Of a stretch of DNA of 64,000 nucleotides, positions 9,099 to 18,945 are shown piece by piece (position 1 is the first letter of the stretch; each line of letters opens with the position of its first letter). The position numbers and the translations under genes were made by a program. Source of the DNA: Erythrobacteraceae bacterium Alg239-R51 (GTDB lineage: Bacteria > Pseudomonadota > Alphaproteobacteria > Sphingomonadales > Sphingomonadaceae); assembly GCA_947331495.1 (NCBI GenBank), contig CAMZOI010000001.1, forward strand, positions 1,178,001-1,242,000, written 5' to 3'. The notes below the pieces were generated by a model, which ran no database searches, was not told the DNA's origin, and was given only the letters and a program-made list of their open reading frames with translations.

Positions 9099-9363
9099 GA
9101 GAGTCCTTTGAATTTCGTGTTCGCGGCGACGGCAGTGCGCGCCAGGGATGCGCTCACTTCTCGAGCGCCGAACCAGGATTGTCGCAATTCGGGTGGCACT
9201 AGTCAAACGAAGTGAGCCTGGGAAACGGCTCGCGCGATTGTCGCCATGACGCACGAACCTTCATTGCGTGAGTTGGCCGCGAGACCAAAACTTAGATGGA
9301 CCGGTAGCGCGATGAATCTATAGCGAAGCAAACAACCGACAGCGAACCGAGGGACGCAATCGA

Positions 9364-10482
9364 ATGGATGGCATTCCCAAAGTAAGTTGGAAGTCTGCCG
9401 CAATCTGGTTGACGCGCGCGATCGCCATTCTTCTGATTGCCGGGTCACTGCTCAGCACGACCGATCTCAACCAGTGGTGGATCCGGATCTGGGATTTTCC
9501 CCGGATTCAGATCCTCGTCGCGATGATCGCCTCGGCTCTGGTGCTATGGTTTCTTGATCTCGCGTGGCGGCCCTGGTTGCCGCTCGCTCTGGCAGCCATC
9601 GGCATCTGGCAGATGTACCGCATATACCCGTACACTTCGCTGGCAGCGACCGAAGTGGGACGAGCGCTTCCCGGTCAAGTGAATGACGATACCTGTTTCA
9701 CGCTGCTGACCTTGAATGTGCTGCAGACCAATCGGGCATATGAACGGACCGTCAACCTGATCCGACAAGTCGATCCCGATGTGCTACTGCTCACCGAAAC
9801 CGACCGGGGCTGGGCAGAAGCCATGGCGCCGTTGCTGGAAAACTATCCTGGACAGGTCCATCGGCCGTTGGACAACACTTACGGGATCATGTTCGCCACG
9901 AAATTGCCGATGAGCGAAGCCGCGATCCGTGACCTGGCGCAGAAGGACACCCCGTCGGTGGTAGCTACGCTCGAGATTGGCGATCAACGGTTTCGCCTGA
10001 TCGGTCTCCATCCAAGACCACCGAAACCCAATCAGGACACCGAAGAGCGGGATGCCGAAATTATCGTTGCTGCGCGACAATCGCGTGATGTCGGCCTTCC
10101 TGTTCTAGCGATCGGTGATTTCAACGATGTTGCGTGGTCTGACACCACACGCTTGTTCAAGGATATAGGCGGATTTCTGGATTTGCGGATCGGCCGCGGC
10201 ATCTATGCCACGTTTCCCGCCGATATGGTCTGGTTGGGCTGGCCGCTCGATCACCTGTTCGCAACAGAAGAGTTCCTGTTCGAAAGCATGAGCATAGGCG
10301 ATGCTGTCGGTTCGGATCATCGCCCGGTTATCGCCCGCCTGTGTCTCGATCCTGCATCGGCCCGTGGCCGCAACAAGCACGCCAAGGACCCCAGTGCCGA
10401 AGATGAGGCTCAGGCAAACGAGGTGATGAAGGAGTTCGAAGCCGACACAGCGAAGGACCGGGTAGAAGGCGAGGCGGGGTAG
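9364..10482 (+). CDS. Membrane-anchored endonuclease/exonuclease/phosphatase family protein
   Basis: A 372-residue protein with three N-terminal membrane segments (about 13-32, 46-64, 67-86) followed by an endonuclease/exonuclease/phosphatase domain: LLTLNVLQTN (Asn), DVLLLTETD (metal-binding Glu), IGDFND (Asp/Asn pair) and GSDHRPVIA (catalytic His). The same layout is found in bacterial proteins related to nucleases or sphingomyelinases. The catalytic face is predicted in the periplasm. The C-terminal 40 residues are charged and disordered. The substrate is unknown. It is convergent with ettA (49 bp). Confidence 0.85.
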   Translation: MDGIPKVSWKSAAIWLTRAIAILLIAGSLLSTTDLNQWWIRIWDFPRIQILVAMIASALVLWFLDLAWRPWLPLALAAIGIWQMYRIYPYTSLAATEVGRALPGQVNDDTCFTLLTLNVLQTNRAYERTVNLIRQVDPDVLLLTETDRGWAEAMAPLLENYPGQVHRPLDNTYGIMFATKLPMSEAAIRDLAQKDTPSVVATLEIGDQRFRLIGLHPRPPKPNQDTEERDAEIIVAARQSRDVGLPVLAIGDFNDVAWSDTTRLFKDIGGFLDLRIGRGIYATFPADMVWLGWPLDHLFATEEFLFESMSIGDAVGSDHRPVIARLCLDPASARGRNKHAKDPSAEDEAQANEVMKEFEADTAKDRVEGEAG

Positions 10483-10531
10483 GCTCTACCTCGCAACCCA
10501 TGGTCGCGACGAAGCATCTTTCCCGTTCTGA

Positions 10532-12211
10532 CTACCTCGTCAGCTTCTTGTACGCCAGCCGCGTCGGACGATCCGCTGCATCGCCCAGACGACGGCGCTT
10601 GTCTTCCTCGTAAGCCTCGAAATTGCCTTCGAACCATTCCACGTGGCTGTCGCCTTCGAAGGCGAGAATGTGGGTGGCCAACCGGTCGAGGAAGAAGCGG
10701 TCGTGCGAAATCACCACGGCGCAACCGGCGAAGTTCTCGATCGCCTCTTCTAGCGCACCCAGCGTTTCTACGTCGAGATCGTTGGTCGGCTCGTCGAGCA
10801 GGAGGACATTGCCGCCCTGCTTGAGCATCTTGGCCATGTGCACGCGATTGCGTTCGCCGCCCGACAGTTTGCCGACATTCTTCTGCTGATCCGGACCCTT
10901 GAAGTTGAACGCGCCGACATAGGCACGCGTGCTGACGTCGTGGCCGTTGACCTTCATGTAATCGAGCCCGTCGGAGATTTCCTCCCACACGTTGTTTTTG
11001 GCGGTGAGGTCGTCGCGGCTCTGATCGACATAGCCAAGCCGCACGGTATCGCCGATCTCAAGCTTCCCTTCGTCGGGCTCCTCCTGGCCGGTGATAATGC
11101 GGAACAAGGTGGACTTGCCCGCGCCGTTCGGGCCGATCACACCGACGATGCCGCCCGGCGGCAGCATGAAGTCGAGATCTTCGAACAACAGCTTGTCACC
11201 ATAGGCCTTGGTCAGGCCCTTGGCCTCTATCACCTTGCCGCCGAGCCGCTCTGGCACCTGGATGACGATCTGCGCCTTGCCGGGTTTGCGATCATTCTGC
11301 GATTCCTGAAGTTGCTCGAACTTGCGGATACGCGCCTTGGACTTGGTCTGGCGGGCAGAGGGCGTCTGACGGATCCATTCCAGCTCGCGCGACAGCGCCT
11401 TGGAGCGCCCGCTTTCCTCGCGACTTTCCTGTTCGAGACGCTTGGCCTTCTTTTCCAGATAGGTCGAATAATTGCCTTCGTACGGATAATAGGACCCGCG
11501 ATCGAGCTCGAGAATCCATTCGACCACATTGTCGAGGAAGTAGCGATCGTGGGTGATCATCAGCACCGCACCGGCATATTCCTTGAGGTGGTTTTCCAGC
11601 CACTGGACACTTTCGGCATCGAGGTGGTTGGTCGGCTCGTCCAGCAGCAGGATGGAAGGCTTCTGGATCAGCAGACGGGTAAGCGCGACGCGGCGCTTCT
11701 CCCCCCCTGAAAGATCGGTGACAGGCCAGTCTCCCGGCGGACAGCGCAGGGCTTCCATCGCGACTTCGAGCTGATTGTCGAGCGTCCAGCCGTCGACCGC
11801 ATCGATCTTGGCCTGCAGGTCGCCCATCTCCTCCATCAGGGCGTCGAAATCGGTGTCGTCCTGCGGATCGCCCATTTCCGCGCTGATCGCGTTGAAGCGT
11901 TCAACCAGTTCGGCGGTCTCGCGCGCACCATCCTTGACGTTTTCGAGCACGGTTTTGCTCTCGTCGAGCTCCGGCTCCTGCTCGAGATAGCCGACGGTGA
12001 TGTTCTCGCCAGCCCATGCCTCGCCGGTGAAATCGGTATCAATACCTGCCATGATCTTGATCAGCGTCGATTTTCCTGCGCCGTTGGGGCCGACGATACC
12101 GATCTTCGCACCCTGATAGAATTGCAGGTTGATGTTCGAAAGAACCGGCTTGCTGGCGCCGGGAAAAGTCTTGGTCATGTCCTTCATGACGAAGGCGTAT
12201 TGCGCGGCCAT
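10532..12211 (-). CDS. ettA: Energy-dependent translational throttle ATPase EttA (ABC-F)
   Basis: A 559-residue ABC-F protein with two nucleotide-binding domains: Walker A GPNGAGKST in each half, signatures LSGGEKRRVALTRLL and KLSGGERNRVHMAKML, and DEPTNHLD / DEPTNDLD Walker B boxes. The arm insertion and linker match EttA in length (E. coli 555). It binds the ribosomal E site and gates the first peptide bond according to ATP/ADP. ATG at 12211 gives MAAQYAFVMKDMTKTFPG, the usual EttA N terminus; 168 bp of open frame upstream lies in the divergent promoter region. Confidence 0.95.
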   Translation of the reverse strand: MAAQYAFVMKDMTKTFPGASKPVLSNINLQFYQGAKIGIVGPNGAGKSTLIKIMAGIDTDFTGEAWAGENITVGYLEQEPELDESKTVLENVKDGARETAELVERFNAISAEMGDPQDDTDFDALMEEMGDLQAKIDAVDGWTLDNQLEVAMEALRCPPGDWPVTDLSGGEKRRVALTRLLIQKPSILLLDEPTNHLDAESVQWLENHLKEYAGAVLMITHDRYFLDNVVEWILELDRGSYYPYEGNYSTYLEKKAKRLEQESREESGRSKALSRELEWIRQTPSARQTKSKARIRKFEQLQESQNDRKPGKAQIVIQVPERLGGKVIEAKGLTKAYGDKLLFEDLDFMLPPGGIVGVIGPNGAGKSTLFRIITGQEEPDEGKLEIGDTVRLGYVDQSRDDLTAKNNVWEEISDGLDYMKVNGHDVSTRAYVGAFNFKGPDQQKNVGKLSGGERNRVHMAKMLKQGGNVLLLDEPTNDLDVETLGALEEAIENFAGCAVVISHDRFFLDRLATHILAFEGDSHVEWFEGNFEAYEEDKRRRLGDAADRPTRLAYKKLTR

Positions 12212-12361
12212 CGGGCGTATCCTCGTAAACGAATGGAATGTAGCGGTTGGAATTGAGCGCGGGCAGTTCCCGACAAAACGTCCGCGCCAGATAGGCGCGG
12301 CAAGGCGCGGGGGCAAGCGGCTGCGCAGATGTTTCGGGAACGTCGGGGTTTCCCGTGCGAT

Positions 12362-13480
12362 ATGAATGTCATGAAACATCTTTTTCTTACCTCGATCGCC
12401 GCAGCCGCATTGATGATGCCCTCCTGCTCGGGCGCTGCCGAAGACCCATCAGCACAAGCCCAGACCAATTCCGAACAGACAGCTTCTAACGCCAATTCGA
12501 ATGACGAAGACCCGGATTCCAACTGGACCGATCGCGAAGGCTATGACAGCGACACGTCGGCCAGCGCGGCAGAAGCTACGATGAGCGACGGTTCACTGTC
12601 GGTCACGCTGCCCGACGGAGTGACGTCGAGCATGCTGGGCGACCGCTCCAAGAAGATCGTCGCGGTACAAGTGATGCTGGATCGCAGTCGCCACTCTCCC
12701 GGCGTGATCGACGGGCGCGAAGGCGGCAATACCGACCGCGCAATCGAATATTATCGCGAAGCCAACGGACTGGGGTCGGGCACCGGCGTCGACAATCAAT
12801 TGATCGCCTCGCTGATGGACAATTACGGCGGCGATATCTTCCGGACCTACACGATCACCGAGAAGGACGTGTCGCGCAAATTCTACGAGATTCCCGAAGA
12901 ATTCCACGAGATGGCCGACATGGAAAAGGTCGGTTACCGCAATGCTACCGAAATGCTGGCCGAGCGTTTTCACATGGACCAGGATTTCTTGACCGCCCTG
13001 AACCCCGATGCCGATTTCTCGCAAGCTGGCACGAAGCTTGTGATCGTCAGCCATGGTGACAACCAGCTCGACGCCGACATCGCCAAGATCGAGATCCGCA
13101 AGGGCGAGAACACTGTCGTCGGCCTGGACGACGCTGGCGAGGTCGTGGTTAGCTATCCGGCCACCATCGGCAGTTCCGAATTTCCGAGTCCCAGCGGCAG
13201 CATGCAGGTTGCCGCTATCGCACCGGCACCGAACTATACCTTCGATCCCGACGACCAGGAATGGGGTCCGGACAAGACCTTCATCATCCCGCCCGGTCCG
13301 AACAATCCGGTCGGCGGAACCTGGATCGACCTGGGCAAGGACGGATATGGCATTCACGGATCGCCCGACCCGCAGATGGTTGCAAAGCGTGCTAGCCACG
13401 GATGCGTGCGCCTGACGAACTGGGATGCCGCAGCCTTTGCCAAGGCCGTGCCTACGGGCATTCCGGTGGTGTTCGTCTGA
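12362..13480 (+). CDS. L,D-transpeptidase lipoprotein (YkuD domain)
   Basis: A 372-residue envelope protein. A lipoprotein signal (MKHLFLTSIAAAALMMPSC, lipobox MPSC) precedes an acidic Ser/Asn-rich linker, a peptidoglycan-binding-like helix bundle (VAVQVMLDRSRHSPGVIDGR), a LysM-like region (about 180-235) and a YkuD catalytic domain with HGSPDP and SHGCVRL (nucleophile Cys348). It should make 3-3 or lipoprotein crosslinks in peptidoglycan in the periplasm. The start may be ATG 12362 or 12371. It is divergent from ettA with 150 bp between, and convergent with the MATE gene. Confidence 0.88.
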   Translation: MNVMKHLFLTSIAAAALMMPSCSGAAEDPSAQAQTNSEQTASNANSNDEDPDSNWTDREGYDSDTSASAAEATMSDGSLSVTLPDGVTSSMLGDRSKKIVAVQVMLDRSRHSPGVIDGREGGNTDRAIEYYREANGLGSGTGVDNQLIASLMDNYGGDIFRTYTITEKDVSRKFYEIPEEFHEMADMEKVGYRNATEMLAERFHMDQDFLTALNPDADFSQAGTKLVIVSHGDNQLDADIAKIEIRKGENTVVGLDDAGEVVVSYPATIGSSEFPSPSGSMQVAAIAPAPNYTFDPDDQEWGPDKTFIIPPGPNNPVGGTWIDLGKDGYGIHGSPDPQMVAKRASHGCVRLTNWDAAAFAKAVPTGIPVVFV

Positions 13481-13486
13481 CTGGCT

Positions 13487-14878
13487 TCAGGTCGCTGCGT
13501 TCTGCCGCAAAAGTCGTGGCAGGACCGCGGCCTGCAACGCCGCCCGCACGATCAGAAAGCCGACGAAGCTGAGCCATAAGCCATCATTGCCGAGTGGCCA
13601 TGTAAGCCACAGCAACAGGGCATAGCAGATGGTGGCGCCGACCATTGTGAGAAACAATGCCCGCGTCCAGCTGGCACCGACGAACACGCCGTCGAGCACG
13701 AACCCTGCGACCCCTGCAAAGGGGATGACGATCAACCAAGGCACCAGCGACCGGCCAGCTTCGGCCACGGCCGGTGTGGCAGCGAAGCTTTCTATTATCG
13801 CGCTTCCCAGGGCCCAGAACGCTCCTGCCAACACGCTGGCCACTGCCAGTCCGCGCCAAAGGATTGCGCGGATATAAGCCTTAAACCCGTCACGGTCGTC
13901 CGCCCCCATGCGCTCGCCATTGAGAACTTGCGCCGCGTTCTCGAAACCGTCGAGCAACAAGGCTGAAAATACAAACAACTGGTAGAGGATGCCATTGGCC
14001 GCCAGCACCACCGGCCCTCGTTCGGCACCCAATCGGGTTAGCGCGGCCAGCGCGATCATCAGCACCACTGTCCGCAGAAACAGGTCGCGATTGACCGACA
14101 GGAATGGCTTGAGCGCTGCAATCGAAAGATGTGCGCCTTCGCGGATCGCCTGCCTGAGTTCGGGCCCGGCAAGGTAGATGATCAGAGCGCAGGTCGCTGC
14201 CAGCTTGGCATATTCGGCGATGAAGCTCGACCAGCCGATCCCGGCGATCCCCCAGTCGAGGCCAAGCACAAACCAAAGGCCAAGGGCAACATTGAGCAAA
14301 TTGTATGCGACTTCGATGATCAGGACCTGCGTCATCTTGCGCCGCCCGACGAGAAAACCGATCGCGGCGAAATTGGCCATTACCGCGGGTGCGCTCCAAT
14401 ACCGGATATCGGCGTAGATCACCGCCGCTTCGCGAACCGCGCCGCGCGCACCAAGCGCATCGAGCAAGGCCGGAAGAAGCCATGGCTTTGCCGCCAGCAA
14501 CAGGGCTGCGATGGCCAGTCCCACAACCAGACCGCGCAGCAGGATACCCGCCTGTTCGCGACTACCCTGACGCGTTCCTGCCTGGGCCACCAGGCCGGTA
14601 GTGCCCGTCTTGAGAAAGTTCATTACCGTGAACAGCGCGGCGAACAGCTTTGCCCCGATGTCGACCGCACCTTGCGTCGATGCATCGCCGAGGCGTCCGA
14701 CAATCCACATGTCGCCGACGCCGATCAGCGCGGTGGCGACATTGGTGACCATGGCGGGCAAGGCAATGGCCCAGATCGCCCAGATGGCGCGCTTGTCCAG
14801 GGTATGGAGCGAGGAGGCAGGTGCCTTGTTCACTGACAACGCGGTTGCCTCCTCGCGCGCATCGTTCGTTCGAGCCAT
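13487..14878 (-). CDS. MATE family efflux transporter (DinF-like)
   Basis: A 463-residue inner-membrane protein with about 12 predicted helices and the MATE opening IWAIALPAMVTNVATALIGVGDMWIVGRLGD, closest in style to the DinF/NorM-like branch. Such proteins export cationic drugs or metabolites using a Na+ or H+ gradient. The stop lies 6 bp from the stop of the convergent L,D-transpeptidase gene. The substrate is unknown. Confidence 0.88.
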   Translation of the reverse strand: MARTNDAREEATALSVNKAPASSLHTLDKRAIWAIWAIALPAMVTNVATALIGVGDMWIVGRLGDASTQGAVDIGAKLFAALFTVMNFLKTGTTGLVAQAGTRQGSREQAGILLRGLVVGLAIAALLLAAKPWLLPALLDALGARGAVREAAVIYADIRYWSAPAVMANFAAIGFLVGRRKMTQVLIIEVAYNLLNVALGLWFVLGLDWGIAGIGWSSFIAEYAKLAATCALIIYLAGPELRQAIREGAHLSIAALKPFLSVNRDLFLRTVVLMIALAALTRLGAERGPVVLAANGILYQLFVFSALLLDGFENAAQVLNGERMGADDRDGFKAYIRAILWRGLAVASVLAGAFWALGSAIIESFAATPAVAEAGRSLVPWLIVIPFAGVAGFVLDGVFVGASWTRALFLTMVGATICYALLLWLTWPLGNDGLWLSFVGFLIVRAALQAAVLPRLLRQNAAT

Positions 14879-14992
14879 TCACATGGATCGATCCCGAATC
14901 CGATGCTCCTTCGGGTATGTACGAGATTCAGGTTCGCAGACGCCGGGCTGCTTCTCCCACGCGATCAGCGTCCTTCATCTACAGTTCCATCT

Positions 14993-15541
14993 TCACGGAC
15001 GCTGGAGGATATCGATGTTATCCTCGTTCACGAGCAGGAAAACATCCTGATCGGCAAGCACCTCCAGAGTATCGTCGTCGAGAGGCACGCCTTCTACATC
15101 GGAAACTTCGCCACCTTCGCGGATCCTACCGCCAGTTATCTGAAGTTCCTGACCCGCATTGATGTCGAGCGGAACTTCCATGGGTTCGTCGATTATCAGG
15201 GCGAACATACGGGCGCCATCGTTCTCGATCCAGAAGCCTCGGTCGGTCAGCGGACCGCCCACACCGACTTCGCCGGAAAACTCCTCCCCGATATACGACT
15301 GAGGATTTGCCAGGATGGCGGCGAGAGTCATCGGCATTGATTCGGTGCTACCCAGCGCATCGGCATCAGCATCGGCATCGATTCCCTCGACCGATTCGAT
15401 CGTAGCAGTATCCGCCAGTACGGGTTCGACATCATCGTCATCCGAGACGGCCCACCAGATCAGCAACGCCAGCAGGATTGCCGCCAGCAGCAGCCAGAGC
15501 CACTTCATCGACGATTTTTTCTCAACGGGGATTTCAGCCAT
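14993..15541 (-). CDS. Conserved hypothetical membrane-anchored protein
   Basis: 182 residues: a short cytoplasmic N terminus (MAEIPVEKKSSMK), one membrane helix (about 13-32), an Asp/Ala-rich acidic linker (about 33-62) and a C-terminal beta-rich domain of about 110 residues (AAILANPQSYIGEEFSGEVGV, then GFWIENDGARMFALIID) that resembles a small OB-like barrel seen in other exported proteins. No catalytic motif is visible. It stands alone between the MATE gene and the tRNAs. I do not recognise a function. Confidence 0.7.
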   Translation of the reverse strand: MAEIPVEKKSSMKWLWLLLAAILLALLIWWAVSDDDDVEPVLADTATIESVEGIDADADADALGSTESMPMTLAAILANPQSYIGEEFSGEVGVGGPLTDRGFWIENDGARMFALIIDEPMEVPLDINAGQELQITGGRIREGGEVSDVEGVPLDDDTLEVLADQDVFLLVNEDNIDILQRP

Positions 15542-15706
15542 AGTTTTTTCCTGTTTTTCTACAAAAACTTGATGCGAGGTAACGGTAAGTTGTCATGCTA
15601 ACCATTCCGAGCCTGCGCGGAAATCCCTAATTGCATGATTTCACGACTGTTCGTGGATTTTTTGTAGCAGTTCGAGGTGCGAACCATCGTCAAATCTTAT
15701 GAAAGT

Positions 15707-15785
<79 letters not shown>

Positions 15786-15808
15786 ACACTTCACCGCACC
15801 GCACCCGG

Positions 15809-15882
15809 TGGGCCCGGCAGGACTCGAACCCGCGACCTAGCCGTTATGAGCGGCCAGCTCTAACCAACTGAGCTACAGGCCC
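15809..15882 (-). tRNA. tRNA with CAT anticodon, probably tRNA-Ile2 (lysidine-modified)
   Basis: A 74-nt cloverleaf: acceptor GGGCCTG/CGGGCCC, D arm AGCTCAGTTGGTTAGAGC, anticodon loop CTCATAA (CAT), T arm with TTCGAGT. CCA is not encoded. It is not an initiator (ordinary acceptor 1-72 pair, no GGG/CCC anticodon stem). The acceptor and anticodon-stem sequence look more like tRNA-Ile(CAT), which needs TilS, than elongator tRNA-Met, but the identity remains open. Confidence 0.85.
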
Positions 15883-15944
15883 CCAGATGCCGCATGCGGA
15901 ACCGCGCGCCTACCCCCAGCGGGCGGCAGAGGCAAGCACCTGCA

Positions 15945-16985
15945 TCATCGCAAGACCACTGCCTGCATGATTTCCTCTATCGTGGTCGGCCGCACTCCAG
16001 CCTTCTGGCAATAGTGAAAGACAGCCCGGAACCAGTCGTAGAATTCGTCCAGATCCTCGTGATCGCGTACATAAGGCGTGCAGCCGGGAATCAGCGAGGG
16101 GCTGTGAAAGCTCAACACAATGACCGGCAGGCCATCGTCGATAGCCATATCGAGACCGCGGATCGCCTCGTCGATTGTCACACCCTCCGGTGTCAACGCG
16201 ATCCGCTCCAGCAATCCGAGACGGGAGAAAATGCCCCCCAGTTTGGGGAATTTACCGACCAGCGGAAACAGCTGCGTTCCCTGCCGGCGCAGCATACCCC
16301 AATAGACCGTCGTCAAAGGAAGTTCGAGCAGGCTGCGGTTTTCGCTGCACCAGTAAGGTTCTGCCGGATGATGGCTGTAATTCGGCCCGTGCGCATCGGA
16401 ATAATCGAAGTGCGCGCGCACCGAACTGTCGATCGCGATGCCGTTATCGCTCAGCATCGCCGCCGTGTCCGGCCCCAAACCATAGCGGCCCGCACGATAG
16501 ATGCGCGGGACACTTCCGAAACTCATCTCCACCAGATCGCGCAGACGACAGAATTTCTCGCGCTCGAGCTCGGCCGGTAGATTGCCGGCAAAGCTGTTCT
16601 GTACGTTGATATCTTCCTCGTGCGGCGGATTGACCCAGGGGTGAAGCTGGACGCCTACCTCCGCTTTGCCAGCGTGAACCGCCGATCCGATGATTTCCCG
16701 CGCGACCTGGGAATTGGCAATGGGCCAGTCCACCAGGTAAACCGGAACTACGCCGAGTCCTTCGCAAAATTGCTGAAACTTGCCGATCCAGCGGGCATGG
16801 TCGAGGCCATAACCATCGCGCCTGAAATCGGCATCCCAGTCGAACTCTTCTTCTGTATCCACGGTCAGCAAGACCCGCTGGCCGAAGTCCGGTGCGAAGC
16901 GCGCAGCCTGGTTCTTCGCCGGTGGGTCCAAGAGATTGGCTGGGCTTATGGGATCGATCCTAGCCTGCGGCGTTGTTGGGAACAT
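15945..16985 (-). CDS. Polysaccharide deacetylase family protein, WalW type
   Basis: A 346-residue protein with features of the carbohydrate esterase 4-like (beta/alpha) fold: LLTVDTEEEFDWD (metal-site Asp region), QLHPWVNPP (His), YRAGRYGLG and a late VIVLSFHSPSL (His). The name WalW is used for this family in sphingomonads, where it is linked to surface polysaccharide (amylovoran/sphingan-type loci), but direct biochemistry is scarce. There is no signal peptide. Its start overlaps the end of the upstream histidine kinase gene by 26 bp, pointing to coupled translation. Confidence 0.78.
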   Translation of the reverse strand: MFPTTPQARIDPISPANLLDPPAKNQAARFAPDFGQRVLLTVDTEEEFDWDADFRRDGYGLDHARWIGKFQQFCEGLGVVPVYLVDWPIANSQVAREIIGSAVHAGKAEVGVQLHPWVNPPHEEDINVQNSFAGNLPAELEREKFCRLRDLVEMSFGSVPRIYRAGRYGLGPDTAAMLSDNGIAIDSSVRAHFDYSDAHGPNYSHHPAEPYWCSENRSLLELPLTTVYWGMLRRQGTQLFPLVGKFPKLGGIFSRLGLLERIALTPEGVTIDEAIRGLDMAIDDGLPVIVLSFHSPSLIPGCTPYVRDHEDLDEFYDWFRAVFHYCQKAGVRPTTIEEIMQAVVLR

Positions 16986-18711
16986 CGGCAGGGCTAGGCA
17001 TCGTCTCGGCAGGGGTCAAGAGCGGCAGGGTAAGGGCGAGGTAACCGTTATCCCGCACCAGTTCGCCCCCCGCCGCGCGGGCCTCTGCGCGGGCCAGCCG
17101 CAGCGAAAAACCGGCTCCGAAAATTCCCGAACTCAGAGTGCTGGTTCCGCCGCGCACTTCGGATGCGAAGATGTCCTCGGTCTCGGCCAGCTTGATCGGG
17201 AGCTGCGCGCGTAGCGCTGCCTGCTGGTTCCCGGTGGCCAGTTCTAGCGACAGGGACTCGCCAGCGCCGGTCGCGCCAGCAATTGTCGCGAGCACGCGCC
17301 AGGCCAGCATTTCGGCCTCGTTCTCGGCCAAGGCGAGCAGGGCCTGCTCATCTGCGAAATCGGCTTCGAACCGGGCGACGCGCGGGCTCAGCACCGATTG
17401 CAGCTGGCCGATCTGGACGCGCGCGATGGCGGCAAAATCGCTCTGCCCCGTCTCGAGATCGAGCGCTCCGGTTTCCAGTCTTGCCAACCGGTCGAGCTCG
17501 TCGAACCCCGCCAGGATACGCGCCGAATCGCCGGCGATCGATGCGGCGAGCGCCCGGTATTCATGCGGTGTGGGGCCAAACACCTGCTGCTGGATTACCT
17601 CGGCATAGCCCTGCATCGCGTTGACCGGAGTGCGCAATTCGTGAAGCAGCTGGCGCAGACGGTCGGCACTTCGCTGATCGCGCTCTTCCTGGGGTGGGGC
17701 CGGCCGCCGAAAGCGTCCGACGTAACCATAAAACCGGCCATCGCCGCGGGTGAACCTGGGCGCGGCATCGACTACCCACTCGCCCGCGATGGGCTCTGCG
17801 CCGCGCATGGTAATACGCGCATCGCGCACCGGTTGGCGCAAGGAAAGAATGGTCGGAATGTCCGTCGTCCTGGCATCGTGTTCCTGCCTGATCGACAGGT
17901 CGAAGCCGACGACCATCGGGGCGATATCCGGCTGCGCCCAGTCTATCCGCCCTTGCGCATCCGTTCCGAAGTCGAAGTGTTCGATCCGCTTGCGCGATAT
18001 CGGTTCGCTGAGCTCGACCATCGGAAGTGTCGGTGCTTCGCCGGTTCCGCCGGCCCCAGAGCGGTTGCGCTTGAACGTCTCGATCCGCTGGACGAGCGCG
18101 CGAATGTTCTCTCCACGTTCCCCGGTGACGGGTTGGAGTGCTGCGCCTTCGGGTTCTTCGGGCTCCTGAACCCCATTGGCAACCGCCTCGGCTCGGAGGA
18201 TGAGCGGTTCGGGTGCTTCGACAGCGTCCTTATCCTGCGGGCGTTTCTCGACTGGTGGCATGGCGATTTCTGGCAAGGGCAGGGCGCGGTCATGCACGCC
18301 CAGCCGGTCGAGCACGCGCACGGCCGCCTCCGGAAGATCGCGGCGGTGGCGCAAGAAACCACGCGCCCGGATCGGCAGACGCGGAACCAGTTCTTCCCAT
18401 TCCTCGCCGGTCAGTTGCGCCCGATAGAGCGCGGCAGCCGCAAGCGTCGGATGCGCCTCGCCGAACCATCGCACGAGTTCGGGATTGCGAAAGCGCCAGC
18501 CGCTTTCCGACACCATGCTCGCGCGGTCCGCGACGGGGATCATGTCCGCCAGCGCGATGAGCCGCAGATAGGCGGCTGCTTTGAGCGATCGGTCGCCCGC
18601 CTGCGGTCGTTCGCCCAGAAGATCGATAAGCTGCCGGAACTGCGTTTTCGCCGCACGCTCGCCGGTGGCGCGATGGCGCAACACAGTGGCAAGGCGGTCG
18701 TCGAAATGCAT
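16960..18711 (-). CDS. Sensor histidine kinase, sphingomonad type
   Basis: A 583-residue protein without clear membrane segments. The N-terminal 200 residues are an all-helical module (MHFDDRLATVLRHRATGERAAKTQFRQLIDLL), then a Pro/Glu-rich linker, a PAS-like stretch (about 320-370, FYGYVGRFRRP), a HisKA domain with LLHELRTPVNAMQGYAEV (phosphorylated His) and a divergent HATPase region that ends with GIFGAGFSLRLARAEARAAGG. ATG at 18711 follows GGAG with 8-bp spacing and fits the conserved N terminus; an open upstream extension to 18840 is less likely. No response regulator is adjacent, so it is an orphan. Confidence 0.85.
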   Translation of the reverse strand: MHFDDRLATVLRHRATGERAAKTQFRQLIDLLGERPQAGDRSLKAAAYLRLIALADMIPVADRASMVSESGWRFRNPELVRWFGEAHPTLAAAALYRAQLTGEEWEELVPRLPIRARGFLRHRRDLPEAAVRVLDRLGVHDRALPLPEIAMPPVEKRPQDKDAVEAPEPLILRAEAVANGVQEPEEPEGAALQPVTGERGENIRALVQRIETFKRNRSGAGGTGEAPTLPMVELSEPISRKRIEHFDFGTDAQGRIDWAQPDIAPMVVGFDLSIRQEHDARTTDIPTILSLRQPVRDARITMRGAEPIAGEWVVDAAPRFTRGDGRFYGYVGRFRRPAPPQEERDQRSADRLRQLLHELRTPVNAMQGYAEVIQQQVFGPTPHEYRALAASIAGDSARILAGFDELDRLARLETGALDLETGQSDFAAIARVQIGQLQSVLSPRVARFEADFADEQALLALAENEAEMLAWRVLATIAGATGAGESLSLELATGNQQAALRAQLPIKLAETEDIFASEVRGGTSTLSSGIFGAGFSLRLARAEARAAGGELVRDNGYLALTLPLLTPAETMPSPADVPNNAAG

Positions 18712-18945
18712 AGGGTCTCCGGTATAGCGCGCAAAACTGCAATATGGGCATCGCACGCGCGTATTCAGTGCTGGATAATGTTTATGGTTAACAGCCCGTT
18801 TAGCTTTTCCGCTGCGGTCTTGCGTTGCAATATCGGTCAATTGCTGGCAAAGCTAATAATGTTAGCCAATTGGGTGGTTGCGCGCATTTAACATTTAATA
18901 AGGACGCGACTTAACCCATGGCGCGGCGTGTTTGGGGACATGACC

